DNA from: Albula goreensis
Lineage: Eukaryota > Chordata > Actinopteri > Albuliformes > Albulidae
DNA: 64,000 bases
Assembly (NCBI GenBank): GCA_022829145.1
Contig: CM040750.1
Location: 38,597,886 to 38,661,885 of the forward strand
Reading direction: 5' to 3'
The first letter of the stretch is position 1. Each line of letters begins with the position of its first letter. The notes beneath the pieces were generated by a model that worked only from the letters and a program-made list of their open reading frames with translations, made no database searches and was not told where the DNA came from. Shown in pieces: positions 35,266 through 46,872 of the stretch. The position numbers were made by a program, and so were the translations under genes.

Positions 35266-36591
35266 TCACAACTCCACCATAGAAATCAGCCACCGATTCT
35301 GACACATGGTGCTGATGAATCCAGACATGTCTCAGTTTCTGCATATCATTACTGGAGCGAAGGAGAGTGTGTTTTGCAGTGAGCTCTCTGCTTGTGTCTC
35401 TCACATCATCAGTGCGAAAACACCCAGCATGCGCCAAAAGCCGCTGCTCGCAGATCAGCAGAAACACTGCTCTGCCCTGGGCTGGGACAGAGACGTTCAG
35501 TCAGGATGCTGTCATTGATTTCAACCACGGCACTAAAACAGATGCTTCTCAAACTCTTACTGCATAAATAACCACTGTTCCAGTAGCAAACACACAGCAT
35601 ATGTTTGGAATTACTCGCAGGCTTGTAGAATTGCAGTGGAGGAATAGTTATCTCTCGTTTTTTTGTTCTAATCTGACACAAACCAGAGGACTGTGAAATG
35701 GGAGCCGTTGTGCTGTGATTGTCCGGCTGGCTCAGGGTGGAGAGTGCAGTGTGTGAGGGGAATGTGTGTGTTTTTGGGCCACAGAGTGCTCCATACCCAG
35801 CTCCGGCTGAGAACAGCTGCACCTGGCAGCCTCTGCATACTTGAACTGTCCTGTCTCTCGACTCACTCCGATTCCTGCATCCGCTTTGGATTCAGGAACC
35901 AAATCAATTCATAAACATATAACCTCTGAAATGGCAGTTCATTGACAGACAGACAGGCTGTTGACGCATATGGTTATTGTATTCATATTTCATATCACAG
36001 GACTGTGTGGTGTGTGAGTGGTGTGTGTGTGGTGTGTGTTCCAGGATGGCATTTACCCAGGATGCCAGCGTGAGATGGAGTCCCAGGGTGACAGAAGGAG
36101 GGGGGGTTTGGAGTGGGACATACCGTACTCACAGCCTGCTGTCACCACAGAGACCATCCTCAAAGCCAGTGATGTCAAGGCCCCTTCCGTTTCTATGGCA
36201 ACAGCATCCCCAGCCACTCGGCAGCGCTGACAGGTCGCGGGAGAGACAGGTGGCCCAGCGAGGCACCTGCGTCATGCGCTATAAATAACACCTGGGGGCT
36301 CACGCATCACACACGACTGCAAAGATTAAACCCCCGTCTGAACATCATGCGGGGACACTGTCACAGAAACACACACACTCTAAACACCAAACACACACTC
36401 CACAGAGCAGCTGTATGAGACAGGGTCTGTTGGGGTCCCCAGCCCTGGTGCTGGAAAGACACAGTTTTTGGTTTTATCAGAAAATTAATGAGCAGTTCTG
36501 ACCTAAGAGATGAAAACTAAAACTCTCCAGCTGCAAAGCAGGAAACTACGATTCCTCCCATCACATCTCACAAGCCTTGCTGTGGTACAGG
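35266..36591. other. Unique sequence, no gene seen
   Basis: It includes a stretch at 36018-36230 with an open frame preceded by a tgtgtgttccag acceptor-like sequence. The encoded peptide is not recognised and no partner exon is found. Confidence 0.4.
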
Positions 36592-36905
36592 GGCAGAGAG
36601 GAGCAGAGAGGAGCAGAGAGGAGCACACAGGAACACACAGGAGGGCAGGAGCACACAGGAGCACACAGGAGCGCACAGGAGGGCAGGAGCGCACAGGAGC
36701 ACACAGGAGCACACCGGAGCACACAGGAGCACACAGGAGGACACAGGAGGACACAGGAGCACACAGGAGCACACAGGAGGGCAGGAGCACACAGGAGCAC
36801 ACAGGAGGGCAGGAGGACACAGGAGCACACAGGAGCACACAGGAGGGCAGGAGCACACAGGAGCACACAGGAGGGCAGGAGCACACAGGAGCACACGGGA
36901 GGGCA
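36592..36905. repeat. Minisatellite, aggagcacac 10-bp unit with agggc variants
   Basis: About 30 units of aggagcacac, aggagggc and aggaggacac in mixed order. Confidence 0.95.
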
Positions 36906-37565
36906 GAATGGGCACTGAGGTGTCAGCATGCCTCAGTGTCACACTGGCTGACATCACACTTCCCCTACTTCCTTTAAATGGCATCAGGAGGAAGCTCTCC
37001 AAAAATAGCCCCCATAATAATATCCCAGCATGCCTGAGTCACACCTCACTCCTCTGACACAGCCAACCTGGGACCGCACCTGCTCCTTCCCAAAGATCAC
37101 CTCTAAAACTCTGGAAAAGCCTGCACTGCTGATTTCATTCACAGAGTTTATGCAAGTACAGTAGTGAGTCAGAGCTGAGTTTACACGAAACGATTTCAAG
37201 CATAGGTCTGTTAGAAAATAAATATTTCAGAAAACTTAAGGAAACAGAAGGGCGAATATTTCTGGGGGACACTGAAACCCTTTCTACATTCTCCACAAGC
37301 TCCAAATTCCCAGCTGTAATCTGATTGGTCACCTTCACAGTGGGGCAGTGGTTGTGTGTGACCATAATTGGGCGAGTGTGGCAGCAGCAAGAGGAGAGAG
37401 ATGAGAGATGACATGAAAGGAGCGCGGGGGGTTTGTGGCTCTGCCCTCTGGAACGCCAGGGTTGGGGGGGTGGTTTTGTGGCTCTATGTGAGGAGCGCCG
37501 GGGGGAGGGGGGGTTGTCTCCTGCTGGTCGGGCATGTGGTAACCAGTCATGAGAAAAGGGAGCAC
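36906..37565. other. Unique sequence, no gene seen
   Basis: Unique DNA with G-rich patches at about 37440-37520. Confidence 0.45.
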
Positions 37566-37776
37566 CAGTGGCACAGTCTAACACACGCTCACCAGCAGTG
37601 CAGTCTAACACACACACACCAGCGGCGCAGTCTAACACACACACACACCAGCAGCACAGTCTAACACACACACCAGCGGCGCAGTCTAACACACACACAC
37701 CAGTAGCGCAGTCTAACACACACACACACACACACCAGCAGCACAGTCTAACACACACACCAGCAGCGCAGTCTAA

Positions 37777-37812
<36 letters not shown>
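37566..37812. repeat. Minisatellite, gcgcagtctaacacacaca units then (CA)n
   Basis: About eight units of accagcagcgcagtctaaca plus a variable CA run (24-34 bases), ending in a (CA)n tract. Confidence 0.94.
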
Positions 37813-37814
<2 letters not shown>

Positions 37815-38869
37815 AGTACACAGCCTTTCCAGCAGGCCCAGTGGGGTTGAAAGGCACTCAGACTGTGAAGGTGTGTGTTTAAAGTTAGCGTGTCCGTCTC
37901 TGCCTCACCCACACAGCGCAGGGTCTGTGAGCTCAGTGGGTGGAGTGGGATCTGTGCTGTTTGAGCACACCTTGGATAAATGCAGGGCCAGGAGGGAGGA
38001 TGGCACAGCCAGAGGCCCTTATCAAACAGGCCATGAGGGTTACGTCCACAGTCAACAGCACCTGTTTACTCTGCTGCCCACAATCAACAGCCCTGATAAA
38101 GCCACGAGCATCCTCACTGAACCAGGGACTCTCCACCTTAGCCTTCCAGAACATTCCCCCGCAACAGGACGCAGCAATAGCATGGCGCAACTAGTCAACA
38201 GAGTCAGTCCAGAATACGGTTTCTCTCATCCTTTGGACACTAAAAAAATCTGAGCTAAACATGGCAGGCATCTGAACCTAATCTAATCTTAGTTTACACA
38301 GGAGCCCCACAGAGCAAGGGTGCGCAGCGCAGAGCAGAGCAGAGTGTGGAGGCTGCTCTGTGTGTGCCTGCTTCATGCATTAATAAATAAGGGCCAAAGC
38401 AGACAGGAAAATAACTGAAGAATGTGCTCATGATGAAAACCTTACACTGAGAGTTTACACAGGACAGACTGGGGCCCAGTGCACATGTGCAGGTGTCACG
38501 GCTATCCCTGCCGCTCAGGCTCCTCCCACACAAGGCCCACCTGTCTGAATAAGGAAGGGTGCGTGTGAGCTTGCGCAGTCAGTGCGGTGAGCCGGCAGCC
38601 TGTGTATCTTTTCCCTCCATGGAAATGGCAAGCATTCAAAACTGCAGGCCTGAGCTGCTGTGAGCAACCTGGATGAAATTCGCTATTGTCTCAATCCCCG
38701 ATCACAGGCCCTCTGCACTGAAATGTGACCAGGAGGAGGGAGGACCATTTACTGGAAGGGAAATCAATATGCAGGACATGGAGCCAGAGACTACCAGAGC
38801 AAACAAGGACAGAAAGGAGTGGGGCTGCTGTGCTTCACTTTCAGTGAAAACAGAAGCTTGAGGTGAATG
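37813..38869. other. Unique sequence, no gene seen
   Basis: A 126-codon frame (37873-38253) is present without any known domain. Nothing else stands out. Confidence 0.45.
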
Positions 38870-40274
38870 AGTGAGGGTGTGTACAGGACAGTGAATGAGT
38901 GAGGGTGTGTACAGGGCAGTGAATGAGTTAATGTGAGTAAAGGGCAGTGAATGAGTGAGGGTGTGTACAGGGCAGTGAATGAGTTAATGTGAGTACAGGG
39001 CAGTGAATGAGTGAGGGTGTGTACAGGGCAGTGAATGAGTGAGTGTGTGTACAGGACAGTGAATGAGTGAGGGTGTGTACAGGACAGTGAATGAGTTAAT
39101 GTGAGTACAGGGCAGTGAATGAGTTAATGTGAGTACAGAGCAGTGAATGTGTGAGTGTGAGTACAGGGCAGTGAATGAGTTAATGTGAGTAAAGGGCAGT
39201 GAATGAGTGAGGGTGTGTACAGGGCAGTGAATGAGTGAGGGTGTGTACAGGGCAGTGAATGAGTGAGTGTGAGTGTACAGGGCAGTGAATGAGTTAATGT
39301 GAGTACAGGGCAGTGAATGAGTTAATGTGAGTACAGAGCAGTGAATGAGTGAGTGTGAGTACAGGGCAGTGAATGAGTTAATGTGAGTAAAGGGCAGTGA
39401 ATGAGTGAGGGTGTGTACAGGGCAGTGAATGAGTTAATGTGAGTAAAGGGCAGTGAATGAGTGAGGGTGTGTACAGGGCAGTGAATGAGTTAATGTGAGT
39501 ACAGGGCAGTGAATGAGTTAATGTGAGTACAGAGCAGTGAATGAGTTAATGTGCAGTGAATGAGTGAGTGTGAGTACAGGGCAGTGAATGAGTGAGGGTG
39601 TGTACAGGGCAGTGAATGAGTTAATGTGAGTAAAGGGCAGTGAATGAGTGAGGGTGTGTACAGGGCAGTGAATGAGTGAGGGTGTGTACAGAGCAGTGAA
39701 TGAGTGAGTGTGAGTACAGGGCAGTGAATGAGTTAATGTGAGTACAGGGCAGTGAATGAGTTAATGTGAGTACAGAGCAGTGAATGTGTGAGTGTGAGTA
39801 CAGGGCAGTGAATGAGTTAATGTGAGTAAAGGGCAGTGAATGAGTGAGGGTGTGTACAGGGCAGTGAATGAGTGAGGGTGTGTACAGAGCAGTGAATGAG
39901 TGAGTGTGAGTACAGGGCAGAATGAATGAGTTAATGTGAGTACAGGGCAGTGAATGAGTTAATGTGAGTACAGAGCAGTGAATGAGTGAGTGTGAGTACA
40001 GGGCAGTGAATGAGTTAATGTGAGTACAGGGCAGTGAATGAGTGAGGGTGTGTACAGGGCAGTGAATGAGTGAGGTGTGTACAGGGCAGTGAATGAGTGA
40101 GTGTGAGTACAGGGCAGTGAATGAGTTAATGTGAGTAAAGGGCAGTGAATGAGTGAGGGTGTGTACAGGGCAGTGAATGAGTGAGTGTGAGTACAGGGCA
40201 GTGAATGAGTTAATGTGAGTAAAGGGCAGTGAATGAGTGAGGGTGTGTACAGGGCAGTGAATGAGTGAGTGTGC
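38870..40274. repeat. Minisatellite, 28-bp unit, about 50 copies, higher-order pattern
   Basis: All units share cagtgaatgagt. Three main types follow: gagggtgtgtacaggg (A), taatgtgagtacaggg or ...taaaggg (B), and gagtgtgagtacaggg (C). The order B, B with acagagcag, C, B with aaaggg, A recurs several times. Confidence 0.96.
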
Positions 40275-40509
40275 CTGGAATCCTGGCCCCTGGTTTCCAG
40301 AATAAAACGCTGTTAGATAACACATAAGCATCTCCCGCCCTGCTGTACTGGCCTGCCCGTAACTGAAGCCTGTATTTAGGGCTTTTCCTCATTTCCCCAC
40401 ACAAACAAAACCCTGCGAACACTGCCACCCCACTCTCCTTTCAGCTCCCCATTGTGCTGCGTACACAAAGAGCAGGGTCAGGTTACAGGGTGAGGTGCTG
40501 ACTGACAGT

Positions 40510-40512
<3 letters not shown>

Positions 40513-40557
<45 letters not shown>
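40513..40557. repeat. Microsatellite (CA)n, about 22 units
   Basis: An uninterrupted CA run directly bordering the SINE-derived array. Confidence 0.97.
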
Positions 40558-40559
<2 letters not shown>

Positions 40560-41226
40560 TAACCTCTGAGCTAAAAGCCCAGCTCCCTAACCATTACACT
40601 ACATTGTAACCTCTGAGCTAAAAGCCCAGCTCCCTAACCATTATACTACACTGTAACCTCTGAGCTACAAGCCCAGCTCCCTAACCATTATACTACACTG
40701 TAACCTCTGAGCTACAAGCCCAGCTCCCTAACCATTATACTACACTGTAACCTCTGAGCTACAAACCCAGCTCCCTAACCATTACACTACACTGTAACCT
40801 CTGAGCTACAAGCCCAGCTCCCTAACCATTACACTACACTGTAACCTCTGAGCTACAAGCCCAGCTCCCTAACCATTACACTACACTGTAACCTCTGAGC
40901 TACAAGCCCAGCTCCCTAACCATTACACTACACTGTAACCTCTGAGCTACAAGCCCAGCTCCCAACCATTACACTACACTGTAACCTCTGAGCTACAAGC
41001 CCAGCTCCCCTAACCATTACACTACACTGTAACCTCTGAGCTACAAGCCCAGCTCCCTAACCATTATACTACACTGTAACCTCTGAGCTACAAGCCCAGC
41101 TCCCTAACCATTACACTACACTGTAACCTCTGAGCTATGAGCCCAGCTCCCTAACCATTATACTACACTGTAACCTCTGAGCTACAAGCCCAGCTCCCTA
41201 ACCATTATACTACACTGTAACCTCAG
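40558..41226 (-). repeat. Minisatellite, 47-bp unit derived from a SINE tRNA-like head, 14 copies
   Basis: Read on the minus strand the unit is tagtgtaatggttagggagc followed by tgggcttgtagctcagaggt and tacag. This matches the start of many fish tRNA-derived SINEs (gtgtaatggttagggagctgg ... cagaggtt), including the A-box-like stretch taatggttaggg. The unit stops before the B box. Copies differ by single bases such as taaaagc/tacaagc and tatact/cacact. Confidence 0.85.
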
Positions 41227-41604
41227 AGTTTCTAAGTTAACACCACAACCTGCCCGCTGAGGAAAAATCCAACGCTGAATAAATCCTGCTGATTGGCTGA
41301 GACAGTTGGCTGGCCCGCCCCCCTGCCCCCTGCCCCATTCTATCCCCTGCTGAGCCCCATTTCTCCACTCACAGCTGATCTCTGCAGCGCCCCATAAAGA
41401 CTTTCTGCACATATGGAAACTTGGAATATTATTTCACCACCGTATTTTCCAAAGTGTCATCATGTCTCGCAAAAGACATTTATAAAGGCATCTAACACAT
41501 AAAACACGCATCTGGCGTGCTGTTCTGGGCTGTGTAACTGGCTAAAAGCTGTGTGCGGTGTGTGTGAGGGGGAAGGGGTGAGGTGGGGGCCACGCTGTAC
41601 ATCA

Positions 41605-42320
41605 CAGGGGCTGGAGTCAGGGGCTGGAGTCAGGGGCTGGAGTCAGGGGCGGGAGTCAGGGGCGGGAGTCAGGGGCGGGAGTCAGGGGCGGGAGTCAGGG
41701 GCTGGAGTCAAGGGTGGGAGTCAGGGGCTGGAGTCAAGGGTGGGAGTCAGGGGCTGGAGTCAGGGGTGGGAGTAAGGGGCTGGAGTCAAGGGTGGGAGTC
41801 AGGGGCTGGAGTCAGGGGCGGGAGTCAGGGGCTGGAGTCAGGGTGGGAGTCAGGGGCTGGAGTCAGGGGCTGGAGTCAGGGTGGGAGTCAGGGCGGGAGT
41901 CAGGGGCTGGAGTCAGGGGCGGGAGTCAAGGGCGGGAGTCAGGGGCGGGAGTCAGGGGCTGGAGTCAGGGGCTGGAGTCAGGGGTGGGAGTCAAGGGCGG
42001 GAGTCAGGGGCTGGAGTCAGGGGTGGGAGTCAGGGGCGGGAGTAAGGGGCTGGAGTCAAGGGTGGGAGTCAGGGGCTGGAGTCAGGGGTGGGAGTCAGGG
42101 GCGAGAGTCAGGGGCGGGAGTAAGGGGCTGGAGTCAAGGGTGGGAGTCAGGGGCTGGAGTCAGGGGGTGGGAGTCAGGGGGAGTCAAGGGTGGGAGTCAA
42201 GGGTGGGAGTCAGGGGCGGGAGTCAAGGGCGGGAGTCAGGGGCGGGAGTCAGGGGCTGGAGTCAGGGGCGGGAGGGCGGGAGTCAGGGGCTGGAGTCAGG
42301 GGCTGGAGTCAGGGGTGGGA
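41605..42320. repeat. Minisatellite, 13-bp unit, about 54 copies, G-rich
   Basis: The unit is ggagtcaggggct, with ct/cg/tg at the end and aagg for gggg in some copies. Plus frames are open through most of it. Confidence 0.96.
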
Positions 42321-43409
42321 ATTGCTCACTGATCTCTGACGGGAGCATGTCTGTGAGGAAACATTTCATGGAGCAGGGCCAAGGCCCCCTGCTGAGGCCT
42401 GGCCTGGAAAATGTGAGGCTCCCCAAAACAGGGAAACGGCTCCCCCAAAAACTGCTGCCAGAACAAAACACGGGATGTGAGATTGTGGAATATAATGAGC
42501 CCCCACCCCACCCACAAAAGCAGTAATGATCTGAGCAGGGCCTGGGAGTGGGGGGGCGGGGTTTCCTCAGAGAGGGTGGGGTTGAGCAAAGAGCTGAACG
42601 TCTGAGTGGCGCGGCGGAGCATCAAATCACAATGCCTGCGCAGAACTGTGCTGACGGGAGCGTCTGCAGGAGAACTGCGCAGACCAGCAAGCCTGCAGAA
42701 AACTACACAGGCAATTTTATCATTTCGTATTTATTCAAGCGCTGCTCAGGGATCTTTCATACTATCAGCAGCTGATACATTTTTCCCCAGAGCAAACAAG
42801 TGAAGCCCTCATACCCCAGCTACGATCCACCACCACCAAACTCACAGCAGGACCCTGCTCTCTGTGAGGCCCATGAGACTGAGGTCAGAGTCAGTGTCTA
42901 ATTCAAGCCTGGAGACTAATGGGCACAAACTCCCTTTTGTAAATGCATTTTTAAAAAACTGCTCATCGTTAACTGTGATAGTTAACAGAGATGAAAGAAT
43001 TCCACCTGTTCTCAGGACGATGAAATGACCTGAGGGTGGGATGGCACTGAGGTGACTTTGCTGGTGTGCTGTGTTTGGCGTGCAGCTCTGTGGCTTTCCA
43101 TAATGCTGGAGCCGTTCCCTCTGTCTGTATCTCCAAAGCGCAGGCCGGTTCGCAGGTCCAAATCCAGTCCAGCAGGTCTAAAGCGGAGAGGAGCCGTGTG
43201 TCACCAGGTAAGGCCCGCTACCCAGGTAAGGTTGGTGTTTTCCATGAGCGTCTCCATGGCAGCAGCCTCAGGGGGAGGTTTACAGCCCCGCTGTAATCTG
43301 CTTTATTATCCTGCTACAAACGCAGACATAAGCAGCCGATTGGCCTACTGGCCCCTCTCTGCAAGGTCAGCAGCCGTTATGTAACAAACATACAACTGCA
43401 GCCCAACAA
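42321..43409. other. Unique sequence, no gene seen
   Basis: Mixed unique DNA. Open frames up to 110 codons (43052-43384) have no recognisable domain. Confidence 0.45.
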
Positions 43410-43532
43410 CTGCAGGACCAATCCCAGCTCTGCTGGGGAGTGGCAGGCATCTGCAGGACCAATCACAGCTCTGCTGGGGAGTGACAGGCATCTGCAGGAC
43501 CAATCCCAGCTCTGCTGGGGAGTGACAGGCAT
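43410..43532. repeat. 41-bp tandem repeat, 3 copies
   Basis: The unit is ctgcaggaccaatcccagct followed by ctgctggggagtgacaggca and t. Each copy contains CCAAT. Confidence 0.94.
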
Positions 43533-43824
43533 CTAAGGCTGTAGGGTCTAAGGCTGTGACTGTCACTTTGGTTGTTCGGGCAGTCCACCCTACACTTCTC
43601 CTCCAGCTATGTACCATATTGCCAGGTCACTGCCGGTCAGATCGCGCTCAAACCCCAGTGCCCACAGCCAACAGATAAGCCTGCCATAAGACGCTGGACT
43701 TTGCTTTGGACCAGCTTGGGGCAGGCACTGTGTGATAACACCAGGGGTTATCAGAGCAGCGCAGCACCAACACAACACGGTTTCAATGGCACCGGGTTAA
43801 ATTGTACCAGAGCATGATGTAAAA

Positions 43825-45475
43825 TGCACCCGGTGTGTGATTAGCCTCAGCGCTACTGTAAAATGCCCTCATTGTGTAATTAGCCTCAGCGCTAATGTAA
43901 AATGCACCTGGTGTGTGATTAGCCTCAGAGCTACTGTAAAATGCCCTCATTGTGTAATTAGCCTCAGCGCTAATGTAAAATGCACCCGGTGTGTGATTAG
44001 CCTCAGCGCTACTGTAAAATGCCCTCATTGTGTAATTAGTCTCAGCGCTAATGTAAAATGCACCCGGTGTGTGATTAGCCTCAGCGCTACTGTAAAATGC
44101 CCTCATTGTGTAATTAGCCTCAGCGCTAATGTAAATGCACCGGTGTGTGATTAGCCTCAGCGCTACTGTAAAATGCCCTCATTGTGTAATTAGCCTCAGC
44201 GCTAATGTAAAATGCACCCGGTGTGTGATTAGCTTCAGTGCTAATGTAAAATGCCCTCATTGTGTAATTAGTCTCAGCGCTAATGTAAAATGCCCTCATT
44301 GTGTAATTAGTCTCAGCGCTAATGTAAAATGCACCCGGTGTGTGATTAGCTTCAGTGCTCAAATGTAAAAAGCGCTAATGTAAAATGCCCCATTGTGTAA
44401 TTAGCCTCAGCGCTAATGTAAAATACCCGGTGTGTGATTAGCCTCAGCGCTAATGTAAAATGCCCTCATTGTTAATTAGCCTCAGCGCTAATGTAAAATG
44501 CACCCGGTGTGTGATTAGCTTCAGTGCTAATGTAAAATGCCCTCATTGTGTAATTCCTCAGCGCTAATGTAAAATGCACCCGGTGTGTGATTAGCCTCAG
44601 CGCTACTGTAAAATGCCCCTCTAATTAGCCTCAGCGCTAATGTAAAATGCACCCGGTGTGTGATTAGCCTCAGAGCTACTGTAAAATGCCCTCATTGTGT
44701 AATTAGCCTCAGCGCTAATGTAAAATGCACCCGGTGTGTGATTAGCCTCAGCGCTACTGTAAAATGCCCTCATTGTGTAATTAGTCTCAGCGCTAATGTA
44801 AAATGCACCCGGTGTGTGATTAGCCTCAGCGCTACTGTAAAATGCCCTCATTGTGTAATTAGCCTCAGCGCTAATGTAAAATGCACCCGGTGTGTGATTA
44901 GCTTCAGTGCTAATGTAAAATGCCCTCATTGTTTAATTAGCCTCAGCGCTAATGTAAAATGCACCCGGTGTGTGATTAGCTTCAGTGCTAATTTAAAATG
45001 CCCTCATTGTGTAATTAGCCTCAGCGCTAATGTAAAATGCACCCGGTGTGTGATTAGCCTCAGTGCTACTGTAAAATGCCCTCATTGTGTAATTAGCCTC
45101 AGCGCTAATGTAAAATGCACTCGGTGTGTGATTAGCTTCAGTGCTAATGTAAAATGCACCCAGTGTGTGATTAACCTCAGCACTAATGTAAAATGTATCC
45201 AGTGTGTGATTAACCGCAGTGCTAATGTAAAGTGCCTTCAGTTTGTGATTAGCCTCAGTGCTAATGTAAAATGCCCTCATTGTGTGATTAGCTTCAGTGC
45301 AAATGTAAAATGCCTTCAGTGTGAGATTAGCTTCAGTGCTAATGTAAAATGCCTTCAGTGTGTGATTAACCTCAGTGCTAATGTAAAATGCCTTCAGTGT
45401 GAGATTAGCTTCAATGCTAATGTAAAATGCCTTCAGTGTGAGATTAGCTTCAGTGCTAATGTAAAATGCCCTGAG
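43825..45475. repeat. Minisatellite, 39-bp unit arranged as 78-bp dimers, about 42 copies
   Basis: The unit is attagcctcagcgctaatgt followed by aaaatgcacccggtgtgtg; alternate units end in atgccctcattgtgta. At the right end (about 45120-45475) the units are more diverged (gccttcagtgtgagattagc). The 39-base length gives 13-residue repeat frames on both strands, up to 281 codons. Confidence 0.96.
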
Positions 45476-46279
45476 AGTGATACTAGCCTCATTGCTCCAG
45501 GCTAATGAGGTGGAGGCTCAGGGCGGGTAGTGGTGTGAGCAGGATGTGAAGGCTCTATTCTGCCCAGCAGATACTGACACCAGCTGGTTAAGCTCCCAGG
45601 AACCTATTGGAGGTCAATAGCCCCTGTGCACCACGTGACCCTCCATCTTCCCAGGAAGTTCCCATGAAATTCAGAGCTGAATCTGAAGCCAACAGAACTG
45701 TCTCTGCTCTGTCTCTGCTTTCCTCTATGATAGCCTTCACTCTTGCTATGGCTTTCCTCTGTCACACAAGGCCTCTGTGCCTCATTGTGATGTGAGGATG
45801 AAGCATGCAGGGATGAGGTCACAGTCAGTGTCAAAGGTAACAATGGGTGCAAACTCTCCCTGGCATAAATATTCACTGTTTATATAGCTTTTTAGGGAAT
45901 AAAAGTTTCCTGGTCCAGGTGCCACTCAACTTTCCCTTGAAACTCAGGGCTGAGAGTGAAACAGCATGTTCACCAGTGTGAGTCCGGCCTCTTACTGTAC
46001 CTCAACATGGCAACAGTTCATCTGGTCACATGACCTGTGGCTTTGGCAGTACAGCACAGTGACCCAAAAATGCGGGAGAGGCCCAGCACAGCCTGGCCCT
46101 CAGGGACGTGTCTGCTGGTGTGCCGGAGCATAGCTATCAGGGGCCTTTGCTTCTGTGCCAGAGAAAAGCACAAGAAAGGAGAACATAAACTTCTGTTTTT
46201 TTTTTTTTTTTTTTTTTTTCTAAAGTCAGCAGAGCGGCTAACCCAGGGAGGTCACACAGCTTGTTCACATTAACTCCAG
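45476..46279. other. Unique sequence with a T run, no gene seen
   Basis: Unique DNA; about 23 T residues lie at 46196-46219. Confidence 0.45.
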
Positions 46280-46872
46280 AGCAAACCAGAGCAGGACAGC
46301 AGAGCAAACAGTAGCACAGCTACTGCTAACCCAGGGACCGCAAACAGTAGCACAGCTACTGCAACACAGGACAGTAGATTGGCTAACCCAGGGATCGCAA
46401 ACAGAGTAACACAGCTACTGCAACACAGGACAGCAGAGCGGCTAACCCAGGATCGAACAGAGTAACACAGCTACTGCAACACAGGACAGTAGAGTGGCTA
46501 ACCCAGGGATTGAACAGAGTAACTAACAGCTACTGCAACAGCTACTGCAACACAGGACAGGACAGTAGAGTGGCCAGGGATTGAACAGAGTAACACAGCT
46601 ATTGACACAGAGCGGCTAACCCAGGGATCGCACAGAGTAAGCACAGCTACTGCAACACAGGACAGTAGAGTGGCTAACCCAGGGATTGAACAGAGTAACA
46701 CAGCTACTGCAACACAGGACAGTAGAGTGGCTAACCCAGGGATCGCACAGAGTAACACAGCTACTGCAACACAGGACAGCAGAGCGGCTAACCCAGGGAT
46801 CGCACAGAGTAACACAGCTACTGCAACACAGGACAGCGGGCCGGCTATCCCAGTGATCACACAGAGTAACAC
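46280..46872. repeat. Minisatellite, about 56-58-bp unit, about 10 copies, degenerate
   Basis: The unit contains ggctaacccagggatcgcac followed by agagtaacacagctactgca and acacaggacagYagagc. Several copies are shortened. Confidence 0.93.

Noticed and set aside
36018-36230. Possible exon after a tgtgtgttccag acceptor
   Set aside because: Peptide not recognised, no donor-linked partner exon; GT-rich DNA makes chance acceptors common.
44660-45505. 281-codon frame with regular Cys residues (VISLSANVKC...)
   Set aside because: It looked like a Cys-repeat protein, but the 13-residue period equals the 39-bp DNA unit, the opposite strand is open too, and no start, splice or domain evidence exists.
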